Assembly (NCBI GenBank): GCA_005804885.1
Contig: SYOX01000087.1
Coordinates: forward strand, 1 to 46,246
Direction of reading: 5' to 3'
DNA length: 46,246 nt
Source: Pseudomonadota bacterium
GTDB taxonomy: Bacteria > Myxococcota_A > Bradymonadia > Bradymonadales > GCA-2716585
How positions within the stretch are numbered: position 1 is the stretch's first letter; the number at the start of each line of letters is the position of its first letter. Positions 27,274-36,337 of the stretch are shown in pieces. Made by a program: the position numbers and the translations under genes. Under the pieces are notes generated by a model. That model saw only the letters and a program-made list of their open reading frames with translations. It did no database searches and was not told the DNA's origin.

Positions 27274-29793
27274 GTGCCTAAGCTCAAGTTTCAGGATCCG
27301 ACGGGCAAGGAGATGACCGTCGAGATCAGCGAGGCGTTTCCGGAGATTACGATCGGGCGCAACCCCGGCAACGTGATCCGGATCAACAACCCGTCGATCT
27401 CGCGCTCTCACGCCAAGATCCTGTTTGAAGGGGGTCGCTGCACGATCTTTGATCTGAGCAGCTCGAACGGCTCCTTCGTCAACGGCAAGAAGATCCGCAG
27501 CCAGGTGCTCAACAGCGGCGACCGAATCCGCTGCGGCGGCTTCCCCCTTGAGTTCGGCGATGACGTCGGCGTGGGGCCTTCGGCCTCCTCGCCGATGGCG
27601 CCGTCGATGCCAGCGCCGCCGATGGCGCCGCCGATGGCTCCGCCCATGGCGCCGTTGATGTCCGCGCCGCCCATCCCCCCGATGAACCCGTCGCGCCCCC
27701 TGGCGCCGCCCCCGAGCCCGCTCTCACCGCCGCCGCTCGGAGGGCAGGACACCAGCGGGAACGTGCGCCCCCTGGCGCCGCCCCCCGGACCCCCGGCGGC
27801 CTTGTCCACCCCCGAGCTGCGCGAGCCCCGTCGACCCACCGTGCCCGGCGGCTGGGGCGATCAAGCCTCCAGCTCGTCGCCCTCCAACGTCGGCCTCGGC
27901 CTCGGCAGCTCCCAGGCCAACTCGCTGGCCCTCGACGATGAGGACTACGACGACGACTCATCCTCCCTGATCATGCCCGTCCTCCCCGCCGACGAGACCC
28001 AGGCGCCGCCCCCGCCGGCGATGAACATCCCGCCCGCGCCGCCTTCCTCGCCGCCCATCCCCTCCTTCAGCGGCATGGGCTCGCACTCGGAGATGGACAT
28101 GCTGCGCGCCGAACTCGAAGGCTCGCGCCGCGCCAAGGTCGAGGCCGAGGCCCGCGCCGCAGAGCTCGAAGGGCTCCTGCGCGAGGCCAACGGCGCCGAG
28201 ATCGAGGAGCTGCGCCGCGAGCGCGAGCAGCTCGCCCAGGAGCTCGACAACATCCGCGTCATCGGCGCCGACGGCGACAGCAAGCTCCAGCTCGAGAAGC
28301 TGCGCAAGGACCGCGAGCGCCTCCACGACGAGCGCCGCAACCTCATGCGCCAGATCAGCGATCTGAAGCGCAAGCTCGAAGACGCCCCGGACTTCGATGA
28401 GGTCGCCCAGCTGCGCCAGGACCTCGCCCAGGCCCAGGCCGATCGCGAGTCCCTGACCGCGCTGCGCGAAGACCTCGAGAACGCCATCACCGAGCGCGAC
28501 GTGGGCCTCGAGCAGGCCCAGGGCGACATCGGCCAGCTCCAGGGCGACCTCGGAGAGGCCCTCCAGCAGGTCAGCGAGCTGCGACAGAGCCACGACGCGA
28601 TCGGGATCCGCAACCAGGAGCTCGATGAGACCCTCGCCCAGCTCCAGGCCGAGATCGAAGACCGCGACAACCAGCTGGCGGCCCGCCACAACGAGGTCGA
28701 TGAGCTCTCCCAGCACATCGGCGCGCTGACCCTCGAGCGCGACAACCTCTCCAACGAGCGCGACGCCCTGCGCCACAACCTCGGCGACGCCCCCACGCAC
28801 GAGCTCGTCGCCGACCTCCGAGGCCAGATCGCCGACCTCCAGGCCGCCCTCGACGCCATCCACCAGGAGCGCGACACCCTGGCCTCCCACGGCGACAACC
28901 TCCAGGGCGAGCTGGATCAGAGCCGCAAAGATCTCGATCAGGCCCGCAGAGACCTCGACAAGGCCAACCACCTCAAGGAGCGCTACCAGAGCGAGCGCGA
29001 GGAGTTCCGGCTCGGCCGCGACGCCTTCTACCGCGAGAACGAGAGCCTCCAGGCCGAAAAGAAGAGCGCCGACGCCGAGCTGGAGCTGCTCCAGGGCAAG
29101 ATCGACAAGAACAAGGCCATCTTCGAGGAGCTCTCCGGCCACATCCGCGGCCTCGTCTCCGAGAACAACCGCCTCAACAAGGAGGTCAAGCAGCTCAAGA
29201 GCGAAGGCGGCACGATCGGCGATCAGACCCAGGAGCTCTTCGAAACCCAGGAGAAGCTCCAGAACATCACCGCCGAGCGCGACGCCCTGCGCAAAGAGCT
29301 CGCCGAGGCCGAAAGGGCCTCCGCCGACCTCAAGACCGAGGCCGCCCGCCTCGCCGCCGAGGCCGCCGGCGCCAACGCCGATCAAGACGCCCTCGCCGAA
29401 CTCCAGGCCCAGTTCGACGCCGGGAGGGCCGAGCGCGATCAGCTCGCCGAGCGCGTCGCCGAGATGGAGGCCGAGCGCGATCACCTCTCCTCCATCATCT
29501 CCCAACTCCAGGACGCCCCCATCCACGACGGCGAGGCCGACGTCGAGCGCCTGCGCGAAGAGATCCAGGACCTTCAGGAGCTTCTGGAGGAGGAGCGCCG
29601 CAGCAACTCCGACCTCTTGATGGAGATCGAGCAGATCACCAGCGCCCACGCCAGCAACGGCGTCCCCAAAGGCGACACCGACCTCCAGCAAGAGAACGAT
29701 CAACTCCAGATCGCGCTTGCCGAGGCCGTCGCCGAGCGCGATCGCCTTGAGAAGCGCCTCCAGGCCGTCGGCGTCTTCAGCGCCGAGGAGTGA
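27274..29793 (+). CDS. FHA domain protein with long coiled coil
   Basis: Residues 1-95 form an FHA domain: I-G-R-N-P-G-N, S-I-S-R-S-H-A, and S-S-S-N-G-S-F-V-N-G, with the phosphopeptide-binding Arg and Ser present. A Met/Pro/Ala-rich linker (about 100-270) follows, then roughly 550 residues of heptad-rich coiled coil (E-E-L-R-R-E-R-E-Q-L; L-Q-A-E-I-E-D-R). No membrane span is seen. The start is GTG 27274, with GGAGGAAGG just upstream; ATG 27241 is an alternative. It diverges from the MinD-RodZ fusion, so the two may form a cell-polarity or filament-organising pair. FHA-coiled-coil proteins often act as phosphorylation-dependent scaffolds. Confidence 0.88.
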   Translation: MPKLKFQDPTGKEMTVEISEAFPEITIGRNPGNVIRINNPSISRSHAKILFEGGRCTIFDLSSSNGSFVNGKKIRSQVLNSGDRIRCGGFPLEFGDDVGVGPSASSPMAPSMPAPPMAPPMAPPMAPLMSAPPIPPMNPSRPLAPPPSPLSPPPLGGQDTSGNVRPLAPPPGPPAALSTPELREPRRPTVPGGWGDQASSSSPSNVGLGLGSSQANSLALDDEDYDDDSSSLIMPVLPADETQAPPPPAMNIPPAPPSSPPIPSFSGMGSHSEMDMLRAELEGSRRAKVEAEARAAELEGLLREANGAEIEELRREREQLAQELDNIRVIGADGDSKLQLEKLRKDRERLHDERRNLMRQISDLKRKLEDAPDFDEVAQLRQDLAQAQADRESLTALREDLENAITERDVGLEQAQGDIGQLQGDLGEALQQVSELRQSHDAIGIRNQELDETLAQLQAEIEDRDNQLAARHNEVDELSQHIGALTLERDNLSNERDALRHNLGDAPTHELVADLRGQIADLQAALDAIHQERDTLASHGDNLQGELDQSRKDLDQARRDLDKANHLKERYQSEREEFRLGRDAFYRENESLQAEKKSADAELELLQGKIDKNKAIFEELSGHIRGLVSENNRLNKEVKQLKSEGGTIGDQTQELFETQEKLQNITAERDALRKELAEAERASADLKTEAARLAAEAAGANADQDALAELQAQFDAGRAERDQLAERVAEMEAERDHLSSIISQLQDAPIHDGEADVERLREEIQDLQELLEEERRSNSDLLMEIEQITSAHASNGVPKGDTDLQQENDQLQIALAEAVAERDRLEKRLQAVGVFSAEE

Positions 29794-29921
29794 GTTTTTC
29801 ACCCCCCCGCTGACAAGAATGCCCCGCGCGCGCGTCTTGCTTGAGTGGACGCGACGCCCCTGCGCGCCCTGATTTGCCGAAATCTCCTGAACCTGCGCCA
29901 CCTTGAGGCCGAGGGAAGGCC

Positions 29922-30764
29922 ATGAGACAGATCCCCGCGCTCATCATCGCCCTTGTCTTGTCGCTCAACGCGCTCGCCCCAGCCCGCGCCCAGGGCGTCG
30001 AGGCCGCCGAGATCGACGCGCGGCTCGCGGCGCTGGAGAAGGACGACGCGCCCGAGGCCCAGCAAGCCGCGATGACCTCGCTGGTCAAGCTCGGCGCCGA
30101 CGCCCTCCCGCACCTCATCGCGGCCCTCGGGGACAAGGGCCGCTCGTGGCCCGCGCGCTCTGGCGCGGCCTGGGTGCTCGGCGAAATCGCCGACGCGCGC
30201 GCCGTCGAGGCGCTCAACGCCGCCTGGGCCGACGCCGAGGCGCCCGGGGTCTTCAAGGTGCAGGTGGCCACGGCGCTGGCGGCCCTGGGCCAGACAGGGC
30301 CCCTTCGAAGCTTCCTCGATCTCAAGGGAGACGCGATCCTCGCGGCCAAGGCCGCCACGGCGCTGGCCAACGTTCAGGACCGGGGCGCCGTCGAGGCCAT
30401 CAAGCCCCTGCTGTCCAACGCGGACATCGCGCCCTTCGTGGCCCTGGCGCTGGGGCGCCTGGGGGATGACTCCGGGCGAGCGGAGATCGAGGCGCTGGGC
30501 AAGGAGCCGATGTTCCGAGATTACGTCGCCGTCGCGCTCGGCGCCCTCGGCGACAAGAAGGCGCTGATGCCCCTGCGCTTCGCGCTGTCCAACCCCGATC
30601 CCTTCATCCGTCGCGACGCGGCCGAGGCGCTGGGCCGCCTTGAGGACGCCTCGTCCCTGGCGAAGCTGGAGGAGATGGCCGCCGCTGACCCCGACGCTCG
30701 GGCGCGCGAGGCTGCGGCCAAGGCGGCGCGCAAGCTCTCCCGCAAGGCCCCACGCCCGCGTTGA
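29922..30764 (+). CDS. Exported HEAT-repeat protein
   Basis: A 280-aa protein with a signal peptide (I-I-A-L-V-L-S-L-N-A-L-A-P-A-R-A-Q) and about six HEAT-like helical pairs, for example L-P-H-L-I-A-A-L-G-D-K-G, A-A-W-V-L-G-E-I-A-D-A-R-A-V-E, and I-R-R-D-A-A-E-A-L-G-R-L-E-D. The ATG follows GAGGGAAGGCC. HEAT solenoids bind other proteins; this one would act in the periplasm. It converges on the TPR lipoprotein gene. Confidence 0.82.
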   Translation: MRQIPALIIALVLSLNALAPARAQGVEAAEIDARLAALEKDDAPEAQQAAMTSLVKLGADALPHLIAALGDKGRSWPARSGAAWVLGEIADARAVEALNAAWADAEAPGVFKVQVATALAALGQTGPLRSFLDLKGDAILAAKAATALANVQDRGAVEAIKPLLSNADIAPFVALALGRLGDDSGRAEIEALGKEPMFRDYVAVALGALGDKKALMPLRFALSNPDPFIRRDAAEALGRLEDASSLAKLEEMAAADPDARAREAAAKAARKLSRKAPRPR

Positions 30765-30833
30765 CGCCTCCGATCCTCGGTCCTTCGGCGGCGTTCAAGC
30801 CGGGCGCGGAGGCTCCTTGGGGTGGCCCTTGGA

Positions 30834-31700
30834 TCAGCGCTGGCGCATGAAGCGGCGCAGGGCGTCGAGGGCGTCGTCGGCGGCGTCGTGATCGGGGTTG
30901 ATGCGCAGGGCCTCGGCGTAGGCGGCGTCGGCCTCCTCGTAGCGCCCCTGATCCTGGAGGGCGGCGCCGAGGTTGTAGTGGACGTCAGGGTTCCTGGGCG
31001 TGTCGGCCAGGATCTCGCGGTAGAGGGGCTCGGCCTTGTCGGGCTGGTTGTTCTGGCGGTAGGCGTTGGCGAGGTTGTTCGCGACCTCTGGCTGTCGCGG
31101 GTCGATGGCCAGGGTGCGCTGGAAGAGGGCGATGGCCTCTTCGAGTTGATCGGCTTCGAGGGAGAGGAGGCCGTGCAAGGCCAGGGCGTTGGCGTCGTTG
31201 GGGGCGGCGTTGACGAGGCGGGTGCTGAAGGCGAGCGCCTCCTCGCGGCGATCCTGGACGCGCATCATCAAGGCCAGCAGCGAGAGCAGCTCGACGTCGC
31301 GTTCATCGAGGAGGAGGGCCTTCTTGAAGAATTTTTCGGCGTCGGGGAGGTTTCGCTCTCGCTCGAAGCTCTCGGCCATGCCGACGAGCGCGGTCTTGTT
31401 GGCCCGGTCGAGATCGAGGGCTCGCTTGAAGTAGAGGCGGGCGCGGAGCTCATCGCCTCGGATCGCGTGCTCCTGGGCCTGCTCCAGGAGGGACAGCAGC
31501 CCGTCGACGTCGGCGATGGCCGCAGGTGCGAGGGGCGGCGAGGGGAGGTCGGGCTGGAGCGCCTGGGGGATCTGGTCCTGCGGCGGCGGGGCGTCGGCCT
31601 GCGCGGGCGGCGCTTCAGGGACCGGGCGAGAGGTGCAAGCGCAGAGCGCCGCGCTCGCGAGGATCAGGTGGAGGGCCAAGGTGGGGATTTTGAGTGCCAC
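30834..31700 (-). CDS. TPR lipoprotein
   Basis: A 288-aa protein opens with V-A-L-K-I-P-T-L-A-L-H-L-I-L-A-S-A-A-L-C-A-C, a lipoprotein signal with its Cys at the end of the hydrophobic core (L-C-A-C). A Pro/Ala-rich linker leads to five or six TPR units (A-R-L-Y-F-K-R-A-L-D-L-D; A-L-H-G-L-L-S-L-E-A-D; V-H-Y-N-L-G-A-A-L-Q-D-Q-G-R-Y-E-E-A). It resembles PilW/NfrB-type TPR lipoproteins that aid assembly of envelope complexes; no pilus genes are near, so that role is not claimed. GTG 31700 is chosen because AAGGAG lies 5 bp upstream; the longer frame begins at 31775. Confidence 0.82.
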   Translation of the reverse strand: MALKIPTLALHLILASAALCACTSRPVPEAPPAQADAPPPQDQIPQALQPDLPSPPLAPAAIADVDGLLSLLEQAQEHAIRGDELRARLYFKRALDLDRANKTALVGMAESFERERNLPDAEKFFKKALLLDERDVELLSLLALMMRVQDRREEALAFSTRLVNAAPNDANALALHGLLSLEADQLEEAIALFQRTLAIDPRQPEVANNLANAYRQNNQPDKAEPLYREILADTPRNPDVHYNLGAALQDQGRYEEADAAYAEALRINPDHDAADDALDALRRFMRQR

Positions 31701-31916
31701 GAGGACTCCTTGAGGCGCCGTGCGGGGGGCAAGGGGGGTGTCGGCGAGGCCCGCCCTGGCCCTTCTGGCGGACACGCCCTTGTTCAGTCATAGCAGAAGA
31801 GCGCGTGGGGACAAACCTGGCGCCTTTGGGATCTGGCCCTGGGGGTGTAGGCTCTCGGGAGGCTCGGGCCGTGGTGGCGAGCGGGGTGTGGCAGGGCAGG
31901 GAGGGGTGGACAGCCG

Positions 31917-33893
31917 ATGCGTCTTTCGATCGCGACGAAGATCTTTCTGGCGTTTACGGCGCTGCTGTTGACCTTCGGCGGGGTGTTGACCTTCAACGTG
32001 CTCCAGATGAGGGCCATCTACGAGGAGGTGGCGCTGATCAACGGGGGCTTTGTGCCCTTGAGCCTCGTGCTGAGCGACGTCAAGAACGATCTTCGCACCT
32101 ACACGGTGCTGCTGGGCGAGCGCGAGTGGGAGGCGCTCAAGCGGACGCTGGCGGCCATCCGTCAGCATTACAACTTCCCGGAGCAGATCGACATCAAGCT
32201 CAGCCGGGCCGAGGAGCACGTGGTCAGGATGCTCGACTCGCCGCTCTCGGATCGCGATCGGAGCTTCCTGGAGGGGTTGAGGGCCGACATCAAGGAGACG
32301 CGCAGCCTCAACGAGGCCTTTACGCGCAACTCGGATCGCTTCACGGAGGCGGTGCTTGCGGGTCGGTTTGAGGATGCGTCGGCGCTTCAGGTCGATCTGG
32401 GGGGGATGTCCAGGCGCTTTGAGTCGCGGCTGCGGGCATCGCAGCAGGTCGTGCGCGAGGAGATCGACACCTCGCTGTTGCGGGCGCAGCGCGGCGAGCA
32501 GCGCGCGTTGGGCGGCGCGGTGGCCCTGTCGCTGATCGCGTTGGCGCTCAGCTTCGGGATCATGCTCGTGATCCACTTCACGATCCGGCCCTTGAGGAGC
32601 CTGACCGAGGGCGTCAAGCGGATCGCAGGGGGCGAGTATCAGCCCGTCGAGGTGGTCAGGAGCCGAGACGAGATCGGGGTGTTGGCGGCGGAGTTCAACG
32701 CGATGGTGTCGACGCTGGCGGATCGGGACGCCGAGCTGCGCGAGCAGGCCGGCGCTCTGGAGCAGGCCAACCGCGATCTGACGGGGGTCAACGAGCGCCT
32801 CGCGGCGCTTCGCAACTTCACCGAGGACATCCTCAACTCGGTCAACACCGCGATCGTGGCCGTCGGGCCGGAGGGGGACATCACCAGCGCGAACCGGAGG
32901 GCGCAGTTGCTCTTTGGTGATCGGGCCGAGGGGTCGATCGTGGGCCAGCCGGCGGCGTTGCTGCCGCCGCTCAAGGCCATCGAGGCCGGCGAGGGGGAGC
33001 TTCAGGGGATCATGAAGGAGGGCCGCATTCATCAGCACGAGGCCGTAGCGGTCACGATCCAGGGCGAGCGAGAGCTCTTCGATCTGCTCTTGCTGCCCCT
33101 GCGGGCGGGGCAGGACCGGTCGATCAGCGGCGCGCTGGTGGTCTGCGACAACGTGACGGAGAAGGTGAGGACCAAGGAGGCGCTGATCAAGAGCGAGCGG
33201 CTGGCGGCCATCGGGGAGATCGCCACGAAGGTCACCCACGAGCTGCGCAACCCGCTGTCGACGATACGCCTCAACGCCGAGCTGATGGGCGACGAGCTCG
33301 TCGAGCGGGGCATCGCGGAGGACAGCGAGCCCCAGGAGACGCTGCGCAACATCGTCTCGGAGGTCGAGCGCCTCACGGCGCTGACCGAGGACTACCTGCG
33401 CTTCGCCCGCCTGCCCGACCCCAACCCCGAGCCGAGCGATCTCAACGCCCTGATCGAGGACGTGATCGACTTCCAGCGCGACGAGCTTGAGGGCAGCGGC
33501 GTCGACATCGAGCTGGAGCTGGGCTTCGGGCTGCCGGATCTGCTCATCGACGAGGCGCAGCTCCGCCGGGCGCTGCTCAACCTGGTCCGCAATGCCCGCG
33601 AGGCGATGGAGGGCTGCGCGCCCAAGATCCTGAGCGTGAGGACGGATCTGGACGACTCAGGGGAGGCGCTGCGAGCGCGGTTGACGATCTCGGACACGGG
33701 CTGCGGGATCCCGGCCGAGGCCATCGAGCGGATCTTCGATCCCTTCTTCAGCACCAAGGCCACCGGCACGGGCCTGGGCCTGCCCTTGACCCATCAGATC
33801 GTCGAGGAGCATGGCGGCGAGATCGCCTGCCGTTCGGTCGTGGGCCGCGGGACGACCTTCGAGGTCCGCCTGCCGCTCACCGGGGGGCGTTGA
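31917..33893 (+). CDS. Membrane sensor histidine kinase (HAMP-PAS-HisKA-HATPase)
   Basis: 658 aa. Two transmembrane spans (about 7-28 and 198-222) enclose a helical periplasmic sensor domain. A HAMP region (I-R-P-L-R-S-L-T-E-G-V-K-R-I-A-G-G-E), a PAS-like region (N-S-V-N-T-A-I-V-A-V), and a HisKA domain with T-H-E-L-R-N-P-L-S (His441) follow. The ATPase domain has N-L-V-R-N-A-R-E-A, D-T-G-C-G-I and G-T-G-L-G-L. It is NtrB-like. No response regulator gene is adjacent, so it is an orphan kinase here. The next gene begins 2 bp after its stop. Confidence 0.93.
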   Translation: MRLSIATKIFLAFTALLLTFGGVLTFNVLQMRAIYEEVALINGGFVPLSLVLSDVKNDLRTYTVLLGEREWEALKRTLAAIRQHYNFPEQIDIKLSRAEEHVVRMLDSPLSDRDRSFLEGLRADIKETRSLNEAFTRNSDRFTEAVLAGRFEDASALQVDLGGMSRRFESRLRASQQVVREEIDTSLLRAQRGEQRALGGAVALSLIALALSFGIMLVIHFTIRPLRSLTEGVKRIAGGEYQPVEVVRSRDEIGVLAAEFNAMVSTLADRDAELREQAGALEQANRDLTGVNERLAALRNFTEDILNSVNTAIVAVGPEGDITSANRRAQLLFGDRAEGSIVGQPAALLPPLKAIEAGEGELQGIMKEGRIHQHEAVAVTIQGERELFDLLLLPLRAGQDRSISGALVVCDNVTEKVRTKEALIKSERLAAIGEIATKVTHELRNPLSTIRLNAELMGDELVERGIAEDSEPQETLRNIVSEVERLTALTEDYLRFARLPDPNPEPSDLNALIEDVIDFQRDELEGSGVDIELELGFGLPDLLIDEAQLRRALLNLVRNAREAMEGCAPKILSVRTDLDDSGEALRARLTISDTGCGIPAEAIERIFDPFFSTKATGTGLGLPLTHQIVEEHGGEIACRSVVGRGTTFEVRLPLTGGR

Positions 33894-33894
33894 G

Positions 33895-34722
33895 GTGGCC
33901 GCCGACGCGCCCGGCGCGCCTGGGTGGACCCGCCGCCGACTGCTGAAGTGGGCGGCCGGCGGTGGGCTCGCGCTGGCCTCGGGCGCGCTTGGGGTCGAGG
34001 GCAACTGCCTCCACGTCGAGCGGCTCCAGGTCGACCGCTTCGGCTTCAGGCGCCGCCTTCGCCTGGGCCTCCTGGCCGATCTGCATGCGCCGCGCTTCTC
34101 CTTCGACCTCGACCGCCTCAAGGCCGCGATCAACGCCGAGGGCTGCGATCTGGTCGTCTCGGTCGGCGATCTCATCGAGGAGGCCAGCTCCGTCGGCCTC
34201 GTCGAGGGGCTCCTGTCCGGGCTGGAGGCCCCCCTTGGCCGCTTCGCCGTCCTGGGCAACTGGGAGCACTGGGGCCGCGTCGACCTGCGCGCCCTGGCGC
34301 TCGCCCACGCCCGCGCGGGCTTCGAACTGCTGATCAACGCCAGAGTCGAGGTGCCCTGGGAGGGCGCGGTCGTCTCCATCGTCGGCCTCGACGACATGCT
34401 CGACGGCTCGCCGAGGTGGCCCCTCGTGGCCGAGCGCCCCGACGATCCCGCGCTCATCCTGAGCCACTGCCCGGCCAGCGCCGAGGCCATCGTCGCCCAC
34501 AGGCCCGATCCCGCCCTGATCCTCTCGGGACACACCCACGGCGGCCAGATCGCGCCCCTGGGCTGGGCCATCTGGACCCCGCCCGGCAGCGGCGACTTCG
34601 TCCGCGGCCGCTACGAGGTGGGCGACAAGGCCACGATGCTCGTCTCGCCTGGGCTCGGCAACAGCGTCATCCCCTTCCGCACCGGATCGCCGCCGACGCT
34701 GATGATCGTCGACGTGCTGTAA
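33895..34722 (+). CDS. Tat-exported metallophosphoesterase
   Basis: A twin-arginine signal (T-R-R-R-L-L-K-W, then a Gly/Ala/Leu core) starts the protein. Calcineurin-type metallophosphoesterase motifs follow: L-A-D-L-H, V-G-D-L-I, L-G-N-W-E-H, L-S-H-C, and S-G-H-T-H-G-G-Q. The third motif usually reads G-N-H; here Trp replaces His, though the metal-ligand Asn is kept. Members related to YaeI/LpxG or YkuE cleave phosphodiesters or pyrophosphates of lipids. GTG 33895 is used because it starts 2 bp after the histidine kinase stop; an upstream ATG at 33811 would overlap that gene by 80 bp. Co-transcription with the kinase is likely. Substrate unknown. Confidence 0.85.
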   Translation: MAADAPGAPGWTRRRLLKWAAGGGLALASGALGVEGNCLHVERLQVDRFGFRRRLRLGLLADLHAPRFSFDLDRLKAAINAEGCDLVVSVGDLIEEASSVGLVEGLLSGLEAPLGRFAVLGNWEHWGRVDLRALALAHARAGFELLINARVEVPWEGAVVSIVGLDDMLDGSPRWPLVAERPDDPALILSHCPASAEAIVAHRPDPALILSGHTHGGQIAPLGWAIWTPPGSGDFVRGRYEVGDKATMLVSPGLGNSVIPFRTGSPPTLMIVDVL

Positions 34723-34754
34723 GCTATTGTCCTTGAAGGATAATCTGGCGCCGG

Positions 34755-36218
34755 TCAGTTGGAGATGACGATCGTCGTGCCGCGCTCATCGGGGTTGTAG
34801 CTGTACCAGCCGGCGGGCATCTCGGGTCCGGTCCATTCGAAGAACCACTGGGCGTCGTGGGCGGTGAGGTTGACGCAGCCCTGGCTGGTCGGCCACCCGA
34901 AGGCGTTGTGCCAGTACACGCCGTGCATCGCGTAGCCGCCGTGGAAGTACTGCACCCACGGCACGTCGCTCAAGAAGTGGTAGCCGTCGCCCTCGCCGCC
35001 CGCCATCCGAGCGCTCCGCAGCTTGTTGTTGATGCGGTACTTGCCCGTCGGGGTGAAGCTCTCAGGGCCGTTGGTCCCCTTTCCGGTCGAGATCAGCGTC
35101 GCGTACACCATCCGGTCGCCCTCATAGGCCACCGCCGTCTGCTCCGACAGGTCGATCAGGATCCACTTCTCATCCGAGCCGACGTCGTCCGGTCGCGGCG
35201 TCTGCTCGATGAGGCCGACCTGGTGGCTGTCCAGCCAGCCGACCTCGATCCTGAACGACTGGGCGAAGCGCCCCTCCTTCGGGTGGCTCTCCAGGACCTT
35301 GTGGAGCGTGAAGCGCCCCACGTCGACGGCCTTCGCCTTCGCCTTTCGCCGGTCACCCTTGGAAAGCGCCGGCTCCGGGTAGGCCGTCGTGTAGTTTCGC
35401 CTCACGAAGGCCAGCGGCAGCTCCGTCTGCGGGGTGATCACCACACCCTCCAGCTTCGAGGTGCGCACGATCCTAGGCCCGACGACGCGCTTGTCCAACC
35501 ACTGATCCGGCCACGTCTTCACCCAGCGGTCCGTCGTCTCCTCGATCGTGACGGTGGACTTGCGCTTGCGCATCTTTCCCGTACCCATGTACTTGTGCGG
35601 ACCGCTGTGGATCTCCGTATCCTCGTAGACGACCCCATACTCAAAGGGCAGCGCCGCGACAGGCGCGCCAGGGCCGCTGGCCTCCACGAACTTCTCGCTG
35701 CACACCCACCCAGGGCCCACCCGAGCCCAGTCCTCGTCGCACCCCGGCCCGTCCTTGACCTCGTAAATCGGGAAAGGCCAGCCTCGCCGGACCGTGCCGA
35801 TCACGTCAGCCTTCGTATCGGGCACCTTGCGGATCACCATCGCCGAGTTCTCAAGATCCACCCACCTGAGCGGGGCGGGCCCCTCATCCCCCCCTCCCTC
35901 GCCCACCCCGGCCGCGTCACCTTCGCCCCGCTCCGCGTCGAGCCTCGCCGTATCGTCGCCCTCGCCCTCGGTGCCGGCCTCTGCGCCCTGTGCGAGCCCG
36001 CCTCCGTGCGCCGCTCCCTCAGGCGCCTCGACCTTGTCGGCCTCGACGGCCTTCGAGGCCACGTCGGTTGTCGCCGGGGGCGTGATCACCGGCCTTGCGC
36101 TCTGCTCAAAGCCGTCCTTCGAGCCCCGGGAGGGCTCCTCGGTCGACGAGCACGACGCCGTCAAGGTCGCCGTCAACGCCGCCGTCAGGACGATCTGTGC
36201 TATTCTGGCCTTCCTCAT
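34755..36218 (-). CDS. L,D-transpeptidase (YkuD) lipoprotein
   Basis: 487 aa. M-R-K-A-R ... L-T-A-S-C-S-S is a lipoprotein signal. An acidic Gly/Glu-rich linker (about 30-125) leads to SH3-like segments, and the C-terminal half is a YkuD L,D-transpeptidase with M-H-G-V-Y-W-H-N and S-Q-G-C-V-N-L (Cys448), the catalytic His/Cys motif. Such enzymes form 3-3 peptidoglycan cross-links or attach proteins to the wall. ATG 36218 is preferred over 36263 because the lipoprotein signal starts there and GAGG lies upstream. It converges on the metallophosphoesterase and diverges from the next gene. Confidence 0.9.
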   Translation of the reverse strand: MRKARIAQIVLTAALTATLTASCSSTEEPSRGSKDGFEQSARPVITPPATTDVASKAVEADKVEAPEGAAHGGGLAQGAEAGTEGEGDDTARLDAERGEGDAAGVGEGGGDEGPAPLRWVDLENSAMVIRKVPDTKADVIGTVRRGWPFPIYEVKDGPGCDEDWARVGPGWVCSEKFVEASGPGAPVAALPFEYGVVYEDTEIHSGPHKYMGTGKMRKRKSTVTIEETTDRWVKTWPDQWLDKRVVGPRIVRTSKLEGVVITPQTELPLAFVRRNYTTAYPEPALSKGDRRKAKAKAVDVGRFTLHKVLESHPKEGRFAQSFRIEVGWLDSHQVGLIEQTPRPDDVGSDEKWILIDLSEQTAVAYEGDRMVYATLISTGKGTNGPESFTPTGKYRINNKLRSARMAGGEGDGYHFLSDVPWVQYFHGGYAMHGVYWHNAFGWPTSQGCVNLTAHDAQWFFEWTGPEMPAGWYSYNPDERGTTIVISN

Positions 36219-36337
36219 CGGGGCCTCTGCCTGCGTGGAGGTGTCGCGCGGTGGTTGTCCCACCCCACCTGGGGGTCGGTTCTAGCCGCTCAGCAGGGGG
36301 TTGTCGAGTTTCGCGCCCGACCCACGGAGCCCTCAGC

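Noticed and set aside
27958..29901. 647-aa minus-strand reading frame rich in Leu, Gly and Val
   Set aside because: Complement of the coiled-coil repeats of the FHA protein; no ribosome binding site or domain.
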